Made by a program: the position numbers and the translations under genes
Shown: in pieces, positions 23,454-36,200 of the stretch
How positions within the stretch are numbered: position 1 is the first letter of the stretch
How the letters are laid out: every line of letters begins with the position of its first letter
The notes under the pieces: model-generated
Told to the model about the DNA's origin: nothing
Database searches by the model: none
The model's input: only the letters and a program-made list of their open reading frames with translations
Source of the DNA: Siderastrea siderea
Lineage: Eukaryota; Cnidaria; Anthozoa; Scleractinia; Rhizangiidae
Length of the DNA stretch: 64,000 nucleotides
Assembly (NCBI GenBank): GCA_964030785.1
Contig: OZ034968.1
Coordinates: 66,365,899 to 66,429,898 of the forward strand
Direction of reading: 5' to 3'

Positions 23454-23625
23454 GTTTCCTGCTATGGACAAATCTGCCGAAGGTGGATTAAAAAGTGTAG
23501 GAAACACAATGGGAGTGTTTCGATCCTAAGTTTGTGACAGCTTATTCTCAGTTTTACTTATGTTTCCTGTTATGGACAAATCTGCCGAAGGTGGATTAAA
23601 AAGTGTAGGAAACACAATGGGAGTG
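23410..23625. repeat. 108-bp tandem duplication across the LINE edge
   Basis: Bases 23410-23517 recur at 23518-23625 with two or three changes. The unit contains the 5' edge of the truncated LINE plus host flank (GGACAAATCTGCCGAAGGTG). It is a direct duplication that happened after the LINE inserted. Confidence 0.92.
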
Positions 23626-23904
23626 CGAAATAATCCTCCGGAAAACAGGGAACAGTTGCAGAAATTCCCACTTAATCTACACTTGCAGAAATTCCCTCTT
23701 AATCTTAAGTTTCTTTATGCAACCGTGCCCAGACTATCAAAACCACAAATTGGCGTCCATTATATCACTGGCTTAAACATCTTGAGAAAAATTCTGCCCA
23801 TTACATTTCATGCCACTGACGATATGTGGTAAGGAAAAGGAATCACTACTTTTCAGCCAACAGAGAGTTAAAGTTAAAAAGGGGAAAGCACCGTGCTTGT
23901 TTTT

Positions 23905-24030
23905 CAATTGCATGGGTTGTCTCTTGGGCAAAAGATGGCATCATATAATGAGGTACAATCTAGGTGCCATTGATAGGCACAGCCTCATGCACGGTTGTCG
24001 TTGTCATCACGGAAAGGCAAGGTCCAGACA
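23905..24030 (-). pseudogene. Fragment of secreted Cys-rich repeat gene (3' end)
   Basis: The minus-strand translation matches the end of the full genes at 36493, 42247 and 47730 (WTLPFRDD, then CAYQWHLDCTSLYDAIFCPR, stop). It carries a TGA where the others have Gly in the GGGC motif. Only the last part of repeat 3 and the tail remain. At about 24030 it is fused directly to a GPCR fragment on the opposite strand. Confidence 0.88.
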
Positions 24031-24240
24031 GACTTTATGGATATTATGCGAGACGAGTGGTTTGACCGCCGTGTGTACCTGGCTTACATTTACTTTGCAT
24101 ACACCTCTAGCGGAATAACCCCTTCATTTATGGAGTAATGAACAGGTCTTTCCGTGTAGAATTCTTGAAACTATTGAGGTGCCGCTGGAACTGAAGTTAC
24201 TGGGATTTAAGAAATGGCGTCACGTATTGTCAAAACGTAG
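24031..24240 (+). pseudogene. Fragment of class A GPCR, third copy
   Basis: Matches the 3' end of GPCR A from GACTTTGTGGATATTATGCG to beyond the stop, with several substitutions and a one-base deletion in the NPFIY region (GGAATAACCCC against GCAATAAACCCC). It covers only extracellular loop 3, TM7 and the tail. The start coincides with the end of the Cys-rich fragment, so the two genes were joined by a deletion or unequal exchange. Confidence 0.9.
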
Positions 24241-24853
24241 AATAAACATTATTACTCCTGCGAACTACTGCCCATAGAATATGAACTCAAAAGATGGTCG
24301 CTTTTGTATATTTCTGATATTTTGGGGAGGCAAGTGGCTAAGGTTTCTTTCTAGGTTGTCCGGTTACCGATTCGGGAGCTTTAAAGAAATGAATTCGATA
24401 TTTTTGTATTCTTCTTGATTTAGCACACTAATGAGCAAGTTTCGAAGGGGCGTCTCTCAAACTTAAAATCTACCGGCTGCCAGGTTTATTATATTTAAAG
24501 GTATTTTACATTATAGTATTCCAGGGCGTCAACTGGGTAATGAAGATACGCTTTTTCAGTTTTCTTAATTCAGTTCCGTTTATATTTGTTGATCGCCCAA
24601 TTAACTGACCACTTTGAATTTAAAAGCGAAGAAAGGCTATCGCCAGCTATACAAGCATCGATACCATCGTGTATATTTGAGGGCACAAACATTTTTGTTG
24701 TCCTAAAATGTGCCTTTCTAATTAATAATTATCGCTCGCTCTTCGCAAGATGAGCGGAGATTATCTTTAGTTCGCGCGGGCGAATTCTACAGTACAGAAT
24801 ATTTTTCTCGCGCGTTTGTCGCGTTCGTCGCCCTTGTCAAGCAAACTGACATA

Positions 24854-24970
24854 CAGTGGGACCCCGATATAACGAACAACTAGTGAAACGAACCATTTTG
24901 TTAAGCCCAGTGATAGAAAAATGTAGGAAAAGAACTCCGATATAACGAGTCTCAGTTGTAACGAACACAT
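24854..24970. mobile_element. pogo/Tigger-type terminal fragment
   Basis: CAGTGGGACCCCGATATAACGAAC follows a TA dinucleotide, and a related GATATAACGAG...GTAACGAAC recurs 80 bp inside. CAGT...CGATATAACGAA is the known style of pogo/Tigger termini. The other end was not found. Confidence 0.55.
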
Positions 24971-24983
24971 TTTGTCAGTCCAC

Positions 24984-25230
24984 TGACAAGACCGGACCTT
25001 TTCAACCTTTGCTGCGAAACTTTGCAATTCACTTTGTGAAACTTTTGCGGTGAAGCGTCCGGCTCCACTGATAAGACTGGACCTTTGCTGCGAAACTTCG
25101 CAATTCATTTTGTGAAACTTCCGCGGTGACGCGTCCTTCAGTGACAAGATCGGACCTTTGCTGCGAAACTTTACAATTCATTTTGTGAAACTTTTGCGGT
25201 GAAGCGTCCTCTGACAAGACCGGTAACGCA
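24984..25230. repeat. Tandem repeat, three units of 70-86 bp
   Basis: Units begin GACAAGACCGGACC (24984), GATAAGACTGGACC (25070) and GACAAGATCGGACC (25143), with a partial one at 25213. Each contains TTTGCTGCGAAACTT and GTGAAACTTTTGCGGTGA. Minus-strand frames through this region simply repeat FHKMNCEVSQQR-like peptides. Confidence 0.85.
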
Positions 25231-26264
25231 GACGCTGACTCGCTGACATATACTTTGTTCTCATCACGTTTTGACGTCATCTGTGCGTTATCAGAGTACA
25301 CACATAGTGAAATTGAAATTGTTAAGTCTTCACTTTTACTAGGGTACTTAAATTGCAATTAGCGCTGTATAAATTATACAAGTCTCATAGTGTCTAACAA
25401 ATGCAGATCTAAAGGCCTCCTTTTATTTTCTGGGAGGTTACAAGGTTTAGAAATGACTTTCATGGCTGGCAAAGTTTGTAGGCAATGATTTCCTGGCTAG
25501 CACTGCTATCAAATCTGCCACTGGCTGGGAAAACAGAATCCTTCGAGCGATGCTTGCTGGCAAATTAAACTCTCAATCTTTAGCTTGCTGGCTCTGAAGA
25601 ACGGATAAATTTTTGCTAGCAAAGTTAATTATGGACCAAAAATAACTCAGTGATTGCTAAATTTTCATGCAAAAAATTCTCTAGTAAGTGTTTTAAAAAA
25701 CAAGACTACGTGTGGTAAAGAGACTACAAGACTAAACCAAAACTACGTGTGGACTAGAGCAACAAACAATCAATTTTAGAGAACAAATTCGTTGGGTAAT
25801 CCTGCATTACACCCCATATTTTGCCTTAAATACGAAGCTCGAAATATTCTCATACAAATCCTTCAAAATTCAAACAGATTGTCTGGGCCCCCTGTGATGA
25901 GCCTAGCCTTTTTGTTGAGTTACCTTAGTTTACTTTTTTAAGAATCAACACAAGGTCTGTTGAGGATTATATTGAAGCAGCATTTTCGCAGTCGGATTCG
26001 CCATGTTGGATGAGTTTCTTGACTTCAATTACTCACGAAGAGCTGTCCAAATAAAACGTCCAACCGAAAGTTGCGACCCCTCAATCCGGCTCATAGCGAC
26101 CTTTAGAATAGAGTTTGCGAGTTCGAGACTGACTACGAGTACGAGAACGATTTTTTCTTCCGTAAAAGCTTTTTTTGTATTTGCCCAGCCCGTCCCTTAC
26201 CTGTTATTTTCAGATGTCATCTTTTATCTTTTCAACTTATTTTCTTTGTCTAATTCCCTCACAG

Positions 26265-26496
26265 CAACATGAAATTTACAACTATGGATAACGACAACGA
26301 CATGTCAAATGGAAACTGCGCAAAGCAGTACAAAGGGGCGTGGTGGTATAACAACCGCCTTAATTCCAATCTCAATGGTTTGTATCATGGTGGAGCACAT
26401 GAATCATACGCTGATGGAGTCAACTGGGCCACGTTTAGAGGGCTTAAGTATTCACTTAAACGCACCGAGATGAAAGTGAGACCCGTTGGTCAATAG
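26265..26496 (+). CDS. Orphan terminal exon of a fibrinogen-related domain protein
   Basis: The acceptor CCCTCACAG precedes an open frame NMKFTTMDNDNDMSNGNCAK, then a YKGAWWYNN stretch, SNLNGLYHGG, YADGVNWATFRG and SLKRTEMKVRPV, ending at TAG 26494-26496. This is the C-terminal third of a fibrinogen-like (FReD) domain as found in ficolins, tenascins and related secreted lectins. The Ca-binding DNDND loop is present. The second Cys of the usual GNCA...YNxCH pair is replaced: the sequence reads YNNRLNSNLNG, so the conserved disulfide cannot form. I found no upstream FReD exon in the preceding 2 kb. Either a long intron separates the rest or this is a relic. Confidence 0.8.
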
Positions 26497-29400
26497 ACCG
26501 TTTAAAACTTATGTCACGTGGTATCTACTCAATGCCTTTTCTTTTCACCTGAGATTTACTTTAGTTATTTTTAGGTATCGTTAAAAGGTTCGTGAAAGTC
26601 AAGTCTGCATAACATTAATCCACAGAAAAGAAGCGTACAGGTTTTGCTCAGGCCTTCCGTTATCGTCGTAACACAACGATAAATTAACAGTAGTAAGTAT
26701 TATTATCATACGAGTTTTAAGTGAAGTTTTTGCAAACTGGATAACCTCTTTAGTTCTGTTATTTTCCTTCACTTATTAAATGTCGTGACTTTTTCACTCA
26801 AGAAAATTTTACCAGCCAATTTTTCACGATTCGCGAACTCCAATCCCCGCAAAAAGTAGGGGGCAATAAGGTTTTTAGATAGGCTATTTCTGTCTGTTAT
26901 AACAAAACATACTGAAAAAAACAAAGCATTTTTCCATAGTTTACTCCTGTAGCCGATTAGAGATATACAATCATAGAGCCTAGGCCCACAGCTTGCACAA
27001 AATGGCCGTAAGATACTGAGTGGAGGTTTTATTCTACCTTTTCCAGTGTTCTGGAGCAATATTTCGCCCTCCCTTTAATTTTTGCGCACTATAATGGCTA
27101 AGGGACTGTTCATCCCCAATTAATGAATTACTTGTGATTTGCTGTAAGCTTTGATACTTAAATAAAGTTGATGATGATGATGATGATGATGATTTTTTAT
27201 GGGGAGAGTGGAATTTTATTGACCCAATTACCATCCATAAATCAGACTCCCTTATTTTCAGGTGATGCCCCCTCTTTGCATAGGCTACCCAAAAAATTCC
27301 ACTGTTTCTTCCCCGCCCCCCATCCACCTCAAAACAAATGTAGGGTCCTAAAGGCATCACGAAAGCGAACAAGAAAATCCTCCAACACACTGGACCTGCT
27401 GGGAACAGTTGCACAAATCCTTCTGTTATCTCAAGGACGGTGCCTCAGTTTTTGTTACTGCGCATAAAAGGATTGTCCGAGAAACTCCGGTTTCTTAAGA
27501 ACGGTGCATTATAATACAAAGGTATTCTTGTGCAGTGTATGACTATGCGAGAAAACAGATCTTAGCAAGGGTTATTGGGACCCAAAAAGAAAATTGGAGA
27601 TAACCAGCATTTTTCGGAGATAATTAAGCTTCAATCTGGAAAAAATGTCACTATTGTTCGGCGATGTTCTAGTGGGTGGTTACCAACAATTTGTTGTGGA
27701 TTGCAAAAGCCCTTAGTGCTGATAAGCTTTTCTCGCACAGTCGTAAACAGCGAATAAGTTCCTCAGTATTAGGAGGCACCGTTTCTAAGTCTTTTCATTA
27801 AAGTGGCTGGCTGAAGGAGCGGGCAAGATGAACCAAATCCTGCAATCTGATTGGTGACCCGAGCGGGCAGAATGGAGTTATCTTGCCCACTCGGGATTAC
27901 CCGCTGTGTAACCGCAAGAAAAATGTTCTCTGAAGCCTGCTCACCAAGGTTTCCTTTTGTAATTTCCGCCCAAGTATGTTTTGCCCAAGAAAGAGATTTT
28001 CCGCAGTTCTTTTCTATAGGTGGAGTCGGAAAACAAAACAGATGAAAGCTTCGAAGAGATTGAATGCAAAGAAAACCGAGATGTTTTGGAACTCAAATTC
28101 AAATTCAGATTTTGGAACTCAAAATCTTTTTGATCAAGCGTGCTCGGTCAAAATGGCTGGATATTAACCTCGCTCTTTTTTTCCGTTTTTATGGACCGAG
28201 ACGAAAACGCAAAAAAAGAGAGCTTGGCCAATATCCAGCTTCCTTGACCTCACACTCGGTCAATAATGCATATATATGTAACGGGTAAGGAAATGATCTG
28301 GCTTTCTTTTGGTGCAATTTCCCTGTGGTCTACTTCAAAAAATAGAGAGTTGGTCGAGCCACACTTGAACTTGAAAACATGCGGAAGTTCATTCGATCTT
28401 TTACTGTCATTGCGCCATCTGTTCTTATTAAAACATTCTCAGACTGCGGTTTGGGCTCACTGCAGGCTGGCTATGCTTATTTGTAAGCCACCTGAAAATC
28501 GGCAGTGCGACTTCATCACCTCCAAAGCAACTTTATTTTTTATCACAAGTCACGGGGCCGGCGTGTTTTGTCTGTTTTTTTTTTAATAACAAAAGCTACA
28601 GTCAAAAAGCACAACAGCCGATAAATAACAATGCGGACCTATGAGGGAACAACACCTACCACTGCCTACTATTCGGAATAATAATGAGGATCGAAATGCA
28701 CCAATAAAAGCGAACCAAAGTGCTACATATATCATCAATACCACGCAGTTCTTAACGACCTCTAATTTCATTGGACCTTGGTATCACGCAGCTCTATTGT
28801 TTTCAGGGCTAGGGTTCTGTTGTTTGTTCTATTGTTTTCTCAGCAAATTACAGAAGACCTTGTAAGAGCTGCGTACCGCCATCATCAGGAAATCTAATCA
28901 AGCCTAAATGCAAGAATTTAAGTTCTTCGGCGTATTTAATTAATTAGGTGCACACTATTTTTTCTCATTTTGTGGCGGCATTGCTTGCTCACCTATTTGA
29001 AAATCGCACAAATGCCACCTCTGAAAGGTATGACAAAACGCCACCGTATTAATGAACTATAAAAACACGCTTCATCCATGGAGAGATTTTCCACGCAGTT
29101 TTGTGTCTTTACTCAGAATAGGAAGCATTCATCAATTTATTATTGCGGAAAAATATTGGTCTCGCTGTTTTTGGGGAAGTTCAGTTACAGAAACTCAATC
29201 AAAGCTTCTCATTTTCTGTACTTAATGCTGTATCGTGTTGAGTTTCATTGTGGAAATGGCCTGTCACCCTGTGACTGCAAGTCTATTTTCGTCGCTGGTA
29301 TAACAGGACGTAAAATGAAATCATTTCCAAGTATTTTAATTAATTCTTCTATATGAAACTCAGTCGGAGACGCGACATTGAATGGTTTCCGTTCAGATAA

Positions 29401-29742
29401 AATATAGCAATTCTGACCACGTAGCAATTTCTGTTTTCTTGATGATGAGAGATGTTTATCGGATGCGTGCGTCGAAGGGAAACTATCAGAAATGCTGAAA
29501 TAATAACGAGAACCTAGAACTATCCATGCGTTATTCTTACTCACACGCCTTGAAGCAAAATAGTTTTTTTCGGCGGACTTACGTGCGAAGCCCCTGCGCC
29601 TGCCTTGTAAAGAGAGTTAGTTATGACATTTGTAGGTAATGAGTTACTCAGGATGTGGTGCGTTATTCATTATGATAAACGGCGCTTCTGCAATCGGAGA
29701 AAATAATACAGTGCCTTCTGAAGTCTAGAATAATCTAGTCTA
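26497..29742. other. Spacer with dispersed repeats
   Basis: 27169-27192 is a (GAT)n microsatellite. 27810-27900 contains a GAGCGGGCA...GCCCACTCGGG inverted pair typical of coral repeats. 28149-28235 is a hairpin (separate entry). The minus frame 29544-29245 has no recognisable domain. I see no supported gene. Confidence 0.5.
28149..28235. mobile_element. Hairpin MITE-like repeat
   Basis: GGCTGGATATT with GCTCTTTTTTTCCGTTTT at the left pairs with AAAACGCAAAAAAAGAGAGC and AATATCCAG at the right, around a loop with TATGGACCGAGACG. The stem is about 35 bp with few mismatches. A target duplication was not resolved. Confidence 0.65.
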
Positions 29743-30203
29743 GAACAGGATGCTAGTAACGTCATCTATAAGTATTAAGACAGATTTATGATGATCGGCT
29801 CTTCTGCAGTCACGGAAAGCAATAAAACTTACTGGTCTAGAATAAGGAAGTTGTTAGTGAAGACCGTTGACACGAGTATAGACATATAGCAATGACCAAA
29901 CTCTCAGAAATAACAGGTCAGAAGAAAATGCAGACTAATGTCGGAAATGAACTATATACTCTCTATTTCGGAGACCACAGTGAAAAGATGAACAGGGTGC
30001 TAGTAACGTCATCTATAAGTATTAAGACAGATTTATGATGATCGGCTCTTCTGCAGTCACGGAAAGCAATAAAACTTACTGGTCTAGAATAAGGAAGTTG
30101 TTAGTGAAGACCGTTGACACGAGTATAGACATATAGCAATGACCAAACTCTCAGAAATAACAGGTCAGAAGAAAATGCAGACTAATGTCGGAAATGAACT
30201 ATA
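29743..30203. repeat. Direct tandem duplication, period 247 bp
   Basis: GAACAGGATGCTAGTAACG at 29743 recurs at 29990, and the next about 210 bp are nearly identical up to GTCGGAAATGAACTATA (29956 and 30203). The second unit continues into the copy B duplication. Copy A has only the last part of this unit (about 11828). Confidence 0.93.
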
Positions 30204-33200
30204 GTGATAAGATAAAAAGGTTTAATAAAAGATATATAAATTGACACTCCCAGCTTAAATAAACGTGAATTACTCAAATGGACAGGAAAGACGATGGAAC
30301 TGTTTCGACAATCCAAAAGGTCAAAGTAATGATGGTTTCTGGTTTGCCACGGTTTGATTTCTGGTAATTTGTTGTGCTCAGCAGTAGAAAATAAATGAGG
30401 AAGTTGAATTTGAATTGCTTTCAGTTAGTTCCGGACGCTTCTGGTTTTGTTGGTGGAAATTCGTGAATTTAATTGACCTTTATATAATCTCTTTTTATTA
30501 TTATGACTTCCCCTCTCCTGCTTTATTGCGAACCTATGTGGCATTTAAATAGAGGATAAAAATCACCAAAATCACCGAACAAAGGCACGTTGGTTATTTT
30601 TTTTTTTGGACAATGGAGTCTGCGAAAGAAAAATTCGAAAGAAAAAATTAAAAAACTCGAGCGCCTGTAGCAACAACATCGTCCGTTCGCAGCTTTCCTT
30701 TCAATTTGCGCTGTGAAAAACACCACTCTTGCTGCTCATAAATATTTGCAGCAACCCAATAATAAAGGCCTTTTCAACGTCAAATAGCTTCAAGTTTAAA
30801 TTTTTTTGTGGCGGTGTTCATTTCTTACGACATTGGTAGTAACGTCGCGAATGCCGACTGGGCTTTTTTTTTTCGACTATTTACGGGACAAAACTTTTAT
30901 TAAAGTTGACAGATCTCACAATTTTGTTGGCCTGATCATGTCATTAGTGCCGTGCGTTATTGAATCGTTACTGTAGGAGCCCATCAGTCCTCTCAGCTTT
31001 ACTTCTTTCAGCTGCATATTCCCATTAGGCCAAATAAATCCCTCGCGCCGCACAGAATACCACGTACTATATAGACAAAACCACAAATAACACAATTCCG
31101 CGGTTTTGCTATTACTAACTTCTCTTCCACAAACATAAAATAAAGCCGAATTTTTTTTAGCAAATATTCGAAATAATCATTTCACATGTTTACGTTTCTT
31201 TCAAACGATACGGACAGCCTTAATTCATTCAAGATCGCCAAGTCAGATATTGTAAGTCAAATTTCTAGACAATTCATTGTTTCCTAAGACGTTTTCAATT
31301 TAGCACAATTTTCTTAGTTTTCATGAACAAACCCACTCACTTGAAAGCAAACAAAGGAAAATAGTATTCATTAGTTGCTACAAACGCATATGTAAATACT
31401 TGCGAAACTTTCTGTCATACACGACAATTTGACCACGAACCAGGATGTCCTTGGCATGACATTCAAAGGAGATTAGCATTCTAAACGGTTTTTGTTTTAA
31501 TACTTCAATTGTACGTCACTGGTGCAATTTTAGTTCGCTTTGTATGCGCCTTTTACGTGGGAGCTTAACTTTGTTTTCCCGAATTTTCCTGATACTAGTC
31601 AAATTGGCTCCAGCGTCCTTTATATTAAGAACTATTGACGCTTAAAAAGACAAGGAGCTACAATTGAATTTGTCATCGGTTGTTGAACGAGGATTCCTTT
31701 TGTCCATCAGATTTTAGTTTGACAAAGGCTTCTGGTCTGAGGAGCCCTAGAGAAACGTGTTTTTCCTCGAGTATTCTATATCGTCAAGAGAGAGCAGAAG
31801 TGAATTCATTATTTATAAAGAGATTTAAACTCATGTGAGGAACAATGGAAGCCAACTTTACCCTAGCGCATTTCCCAATCACTTTGACCAACCGATCGAC
31901 GGCTTTGGTGGTCGTAGATGTTGGAATTCTCTTTTTCATCAACATCACAGCTCTTTTTGGTAACATTCTTCTTTGCATCGCTTTCTTCAAGAACAACCAT
32001 CTACGATCTGTCACAAACATACTTGTTTTATCACTTGCCATTAGCGACATTGTCATGTCCCTTATCGCCATGCCGCTGTCAGAGGCATCCCTCATTGCCG
32101 GAAAATGGACCTTTGGAGCTCATCTTTGCCACGTCCAAGGATTCCTAGTGCATTTCTTAGCATTTTTCTCGCTTCAAATGATGGCCGTTACAGCAGTAAA
32201 CCGTTACTTTCGTGTTATAAAACCAGATTGTTACAAAAAGATCTTCACCCCGGGCTACACGACATTGATGATTATCTTCGCGAGTTTTCTGTCCTTCGGG
32301 ATTTTGGCCAGTATAACGTTTGGGCAGCACGGCAATCTGTTTGTTTTCCACCCTGGCAAGGCCATCTGCGTAAACTTGTACCGAAGCCTTCTCAGCAGCC
32401 AAGTGTACACAATCATCTCGTGTGTTGCCTTCGTCTTCCTGCCCGCTTTGGTGATTATATGGTGTTATACCAAGGTCTTCAGAGCAATCAGGAGGCACTT
32501 TCGACGACTGGCCGCCAGAAAGACATCCAGCGCCTCCCTCAACAGTCTCAATCCAGCCGAGATTGTTGTCACTCGAACTGTTTTCGCAATCGTCTTAGCT
32601 TTTTTCATTTGCTGGATCCCGTGTATTGTAGTTGACTTTGTGGATATTATGCGAGACGAGTGGTTTGACCGCCGTGTGTACCTGGCTTACACTTACTTCG
32701 CGTACACCTCTAGTGCAATAAACCCCTTCATTTATGGAGTAATGAACAGGTCTTTCCGTTTAGAATCCCTTGAAACTATTGAGGTGCCGCTGGAACTGAA
32801 GTTACTGGGATTTTTAAATCCCTTAAAAGGGAAAGCGTTATGCACGTATTGCCAAAACGTAGAATGAACGGGGAGCCGGAAGCTTAAAATTGGTTCCCCA
32901 AAAAAAGACTTGTAAAGTCAAGGAATGAATGGCCTGAAAATAAAATGTTCAAGTAAAAACAGTCGAGATACAACAACAAAAGTTCACCAATGCTCAGTTC
33001 AAGAATGGAAAAATAAAGTAGAACATGAATATATGCATATCCTTTGACAGCTTATTTGTAAACAATTTGGAACTGATACGTTCATTATATAAAGAATAAT
33101 GTTTAGTTGTGTCCTTTTATAGTCAAAAAACAGTCCAGAATATTGTTATACCCATTCACCAACTAAAAGTAGTATAGTAGTCTTATTTCATAAGTTTTAT

Positions 33201-36200
33201 GACCAAAGCAACGTTAAGAGTGCAACCCGCAGCTGGAAACATAAATTCAGGGCCATCGTTCACAAAGAAAACTCGTAAGGGTAAAGGGTACAAGAGCTCT
33301 GTGAGCTGTAAATCGCAGGTTTTCTATTTATTTTATTCATTTGTTTATTTCATTTACTGTAAGCTATTATTCTTTGGTTCTGAAAGCTGAAAAAGGCTGT
33401 TTTTCCCCCGTGAATTGTGAGGAATGATTTTAAATCTTCCGTGAAGCAAGAATTGAACTTGAAATTTGTGTGAAATGTGATTTTCAGCCAAACTTGCGGT
33501 TGAGATTCTGATCTGGATTAAACGTGAAAAGAATGACCCCCTCCCCCTTTCTCTTTATAACCAAACCTAGTGGACATAGAGAGATGCTGTTTTCAGTTTG
33601 TTCGTATTAACTTAATGTTTGATGTTAAACGTACAATAATAGCAGGTCTTAACCTTTTTTACCCAAATTTTCATTTTGCGAGGATGAAACAGAAAACTAA
33701 AGTATTTAACTGGTTCATTTTCCCTAAGTGCTATGATTTTTCTGTTAAGTGAGAACCGGTTCATGAGTTACAATTTACGAGCCGATCGCTTTTCACATTT
33801 TTCAGTATTTACTCGCGTACTAGCTGAAAGAGGTCCAGTTAGCGAAAACATGCGGCCAGCGTTGTTAGTATAATGCGCCTATTTAATAACAGGTAAAAGC
33901 AAACATCATTTGTCGTTCACTTTTCCTAGTTTTATCATTTAGTACTTATATACTTCCATTAAACCGTTTTCTTTTCTGTTCTTCTTCAAAGGAAAAGAAA
34001 ACAAAATTTTGTGTATCGGTTAAACAATACTGTAAATAAAACGTGTTACTTATGAAAATTATCATACGTTTTGAAAAGCAACCACTTTGTTGCTTAGTGA
34101 AATTCCCAGGTTTTTTCTAGGGAATTAAGTTGACACCATGCATGTACAGAGAGGTTTTCCGTTCAACCAGTCAAAAGGAACAAAACTGTAGAGGTTAAGC
34201 AATATCATTAAAAAACATACTAATTATAAGAGTATTGTTCTGCCTTTTGATTGCCGCTCAAGTATGTAAATATATAGATATGGATCAGTGCGAGTACAAA
34301 AACTGTTACTGTGCAATCGCGATTAAAAAAAAAAACAGAAATCCTGGTGTATCAGATAAACAGTCTTTAAGTTTGGAAACAGAATGTGCACAAAATAGCG
34401 TGCCTTCGTCAGTCATAAAAATGTATTTACTTTATATAGCTTATAGATTAAATTGACATTCGCCCGAGGGTGATAAACGACAACGCACTGAAAATGTCTC
34501 TAAAAGTGCAGCTGCGCGATTTTTACGAATTGTACACATCACTGAAGCACGTACACAATAGGTTAAAAGGTTGCGCCGCCAAAAACCCACCACTTCAAAC
34601 CTGAAAAAATGAATGAACATGGCGAGAAGCCGTATAGACGTAGAACTTAAAATGACAACATATAAACCGAGTTTAAAAGGAAAATGTGGGGAATACATAA
34701 GATATTTGGCAGCCACGGAGGCAAAGTAGCCTGCAAGCAGGCTTTCTTAGCGAGCAACTCTCCTAGCGCACGACTCAGCGGCCTTACGGCGGCTCTCTAA
34801 GTGCACGACTCGGCGGCTTTACAGCGAGCCCCATTTCTTTGTCAGCTCGAAAATGGCGGCTCCACGCTGAGTTGCCCGCGCGAAACCCCGAATAAGTGAG
34901 CCTGCTCACACTACAGGCTAAACGCTGAAAAGCGCGCTCTCATTTTTATGTTAGCAGCTTTTTCAACATGCATGTATAGCTTTAAATTTGCAAATCTTTG
35001 CTTATTCTGACAATTTACAAATCGTGATCCCATTTTACCACTAAGAAGACCATTGTCCAAGAATCAGCCAAAGATTGAGGATCTACGTTGTTTATCAGGA
35101 GGTATAACATGGTCATAATGTCAGCAAAACTGGGTTGAAATTTCCTCTTTTGTTTTCCCAGACCTTAGCAGGACCTTCCAAAGAGATATTTGTGACTTGC
35201 CCTGTTTGGATTCTTAAGCTGAACATCCAAGTCGTAATAAGCCTTAAACATCGGAATTTAATCCCCGAATTTTCGAGCTGCTTTTGGCTTCCTTAAAATG
35301 CTAGGAGTCCTTTTAATTTTTTGGCGCTCTAAGCGACCTTTTTGCCTTCCGAAAACAAAAGCAATTTATTGTTTCTCTCTGTTACGAAAGTTCAATTTGA
35401 CATTCTACCAACTAGTCTAGATTCGGTTTCAATTAAATCCAAATTTCTGAGGAGTTTTTAATTTTTGCACAGATAAGCCACCGAAAGGATCCTTTGGGTG
35501 CTCCTGGATTGTTCTTACTTTTGCGTCGACGAAAGAAATGATAAATGTTGGTCTTCGATTGAAAGCTACTACTGAGGCAGTACTTTCCTGAAATGCTGTT
35601 TCCTTTTTTTCAATAATGTTCGTGGTGATTGGTTTTTTTCTTTTTTTTTTTTTATTTTAACTTCGGAACTGTAGGAAGGAAGACTTTAAGGCGTAGGACC
35701 CATGGCTAAATAATGCGGAATTCAAGGGCACCATCAGTTCACCTCAGGGATCCACGAATTCAAACTGAGAAACTGCAAGGCAAAGCAACCGTTATTTTCA
35801 TCCTGTTTTCCAGCAGGGAAGTAGTAGGCTCAAAGTTTCTTTCTAACAGTCTCTCCCCCCACCCCTTCCCCCCAAGTGTCAACGGAAAAGTAGTCCACTT
35901 GAACTGTTTTTCTGTTTTTGTTTTTGTTTTGTTTTTGTTTTGTTTTTTTGTTTTTTTTTTTCACAAGGCATAATTTTCATTGCCCTTAACATAACATGTT
36001 ATTGTTTGTTGACTGACCTATCCCTATACAGCTTGAGAAAAACAACACCAATAACGTATCGATAACACTATTGTCTGAATACAGAGGAGTTTGTAAACTA
36101 AAGACCAGGGCTCAGTTGCATGAAGCAACTTGAGATTAAGTGTTAATTTCTGTAACCATTCCCTGTGTTCTGAAGGATTCTCTTGCACGCTGTTATGGAT

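Larger units (their letters stand above)
11830..24030. repeat. Segmental duplication, copy A
   Basis: This block is alignable with 30142-36600 over nearly its whole length once four insertions are removed. The match starts near ATGACCAAACTCTCAGAAA (11828 and 30138), includes the GPCR genes (16524 and 31845) and their flanks, and ends in the 3' part of a Cys-rich gene. The insertions specific to this copy are 11989-14408, 15643-16189, 18055-20085 and about 22914-23453, plus a 108-bp tandem duplication at 23410-23625. Identity is high in the GPCR coding part (about eight amino-acid changes in 310) and lower in the spacers. Confidence 0.9.
24241..26264. other. Spacer with Tigger-like end and a tandem repeat
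   Basis: No gene is recognised. It contains the two repeats listed separately at 24854 and 24984. 25380-25960 is AT-rich with no feature that I can name. Confidence 0.5.

Noticed and set aside
27168..27467. Frame starting with a run of Met
   Set aside because: Product of the (GAT)n microsatellite; no domain follows.
29245..29544. 99-residue minus-strand frame
   Set aside because: No recognisable domain, no clear splice context, no paralogue in the window.
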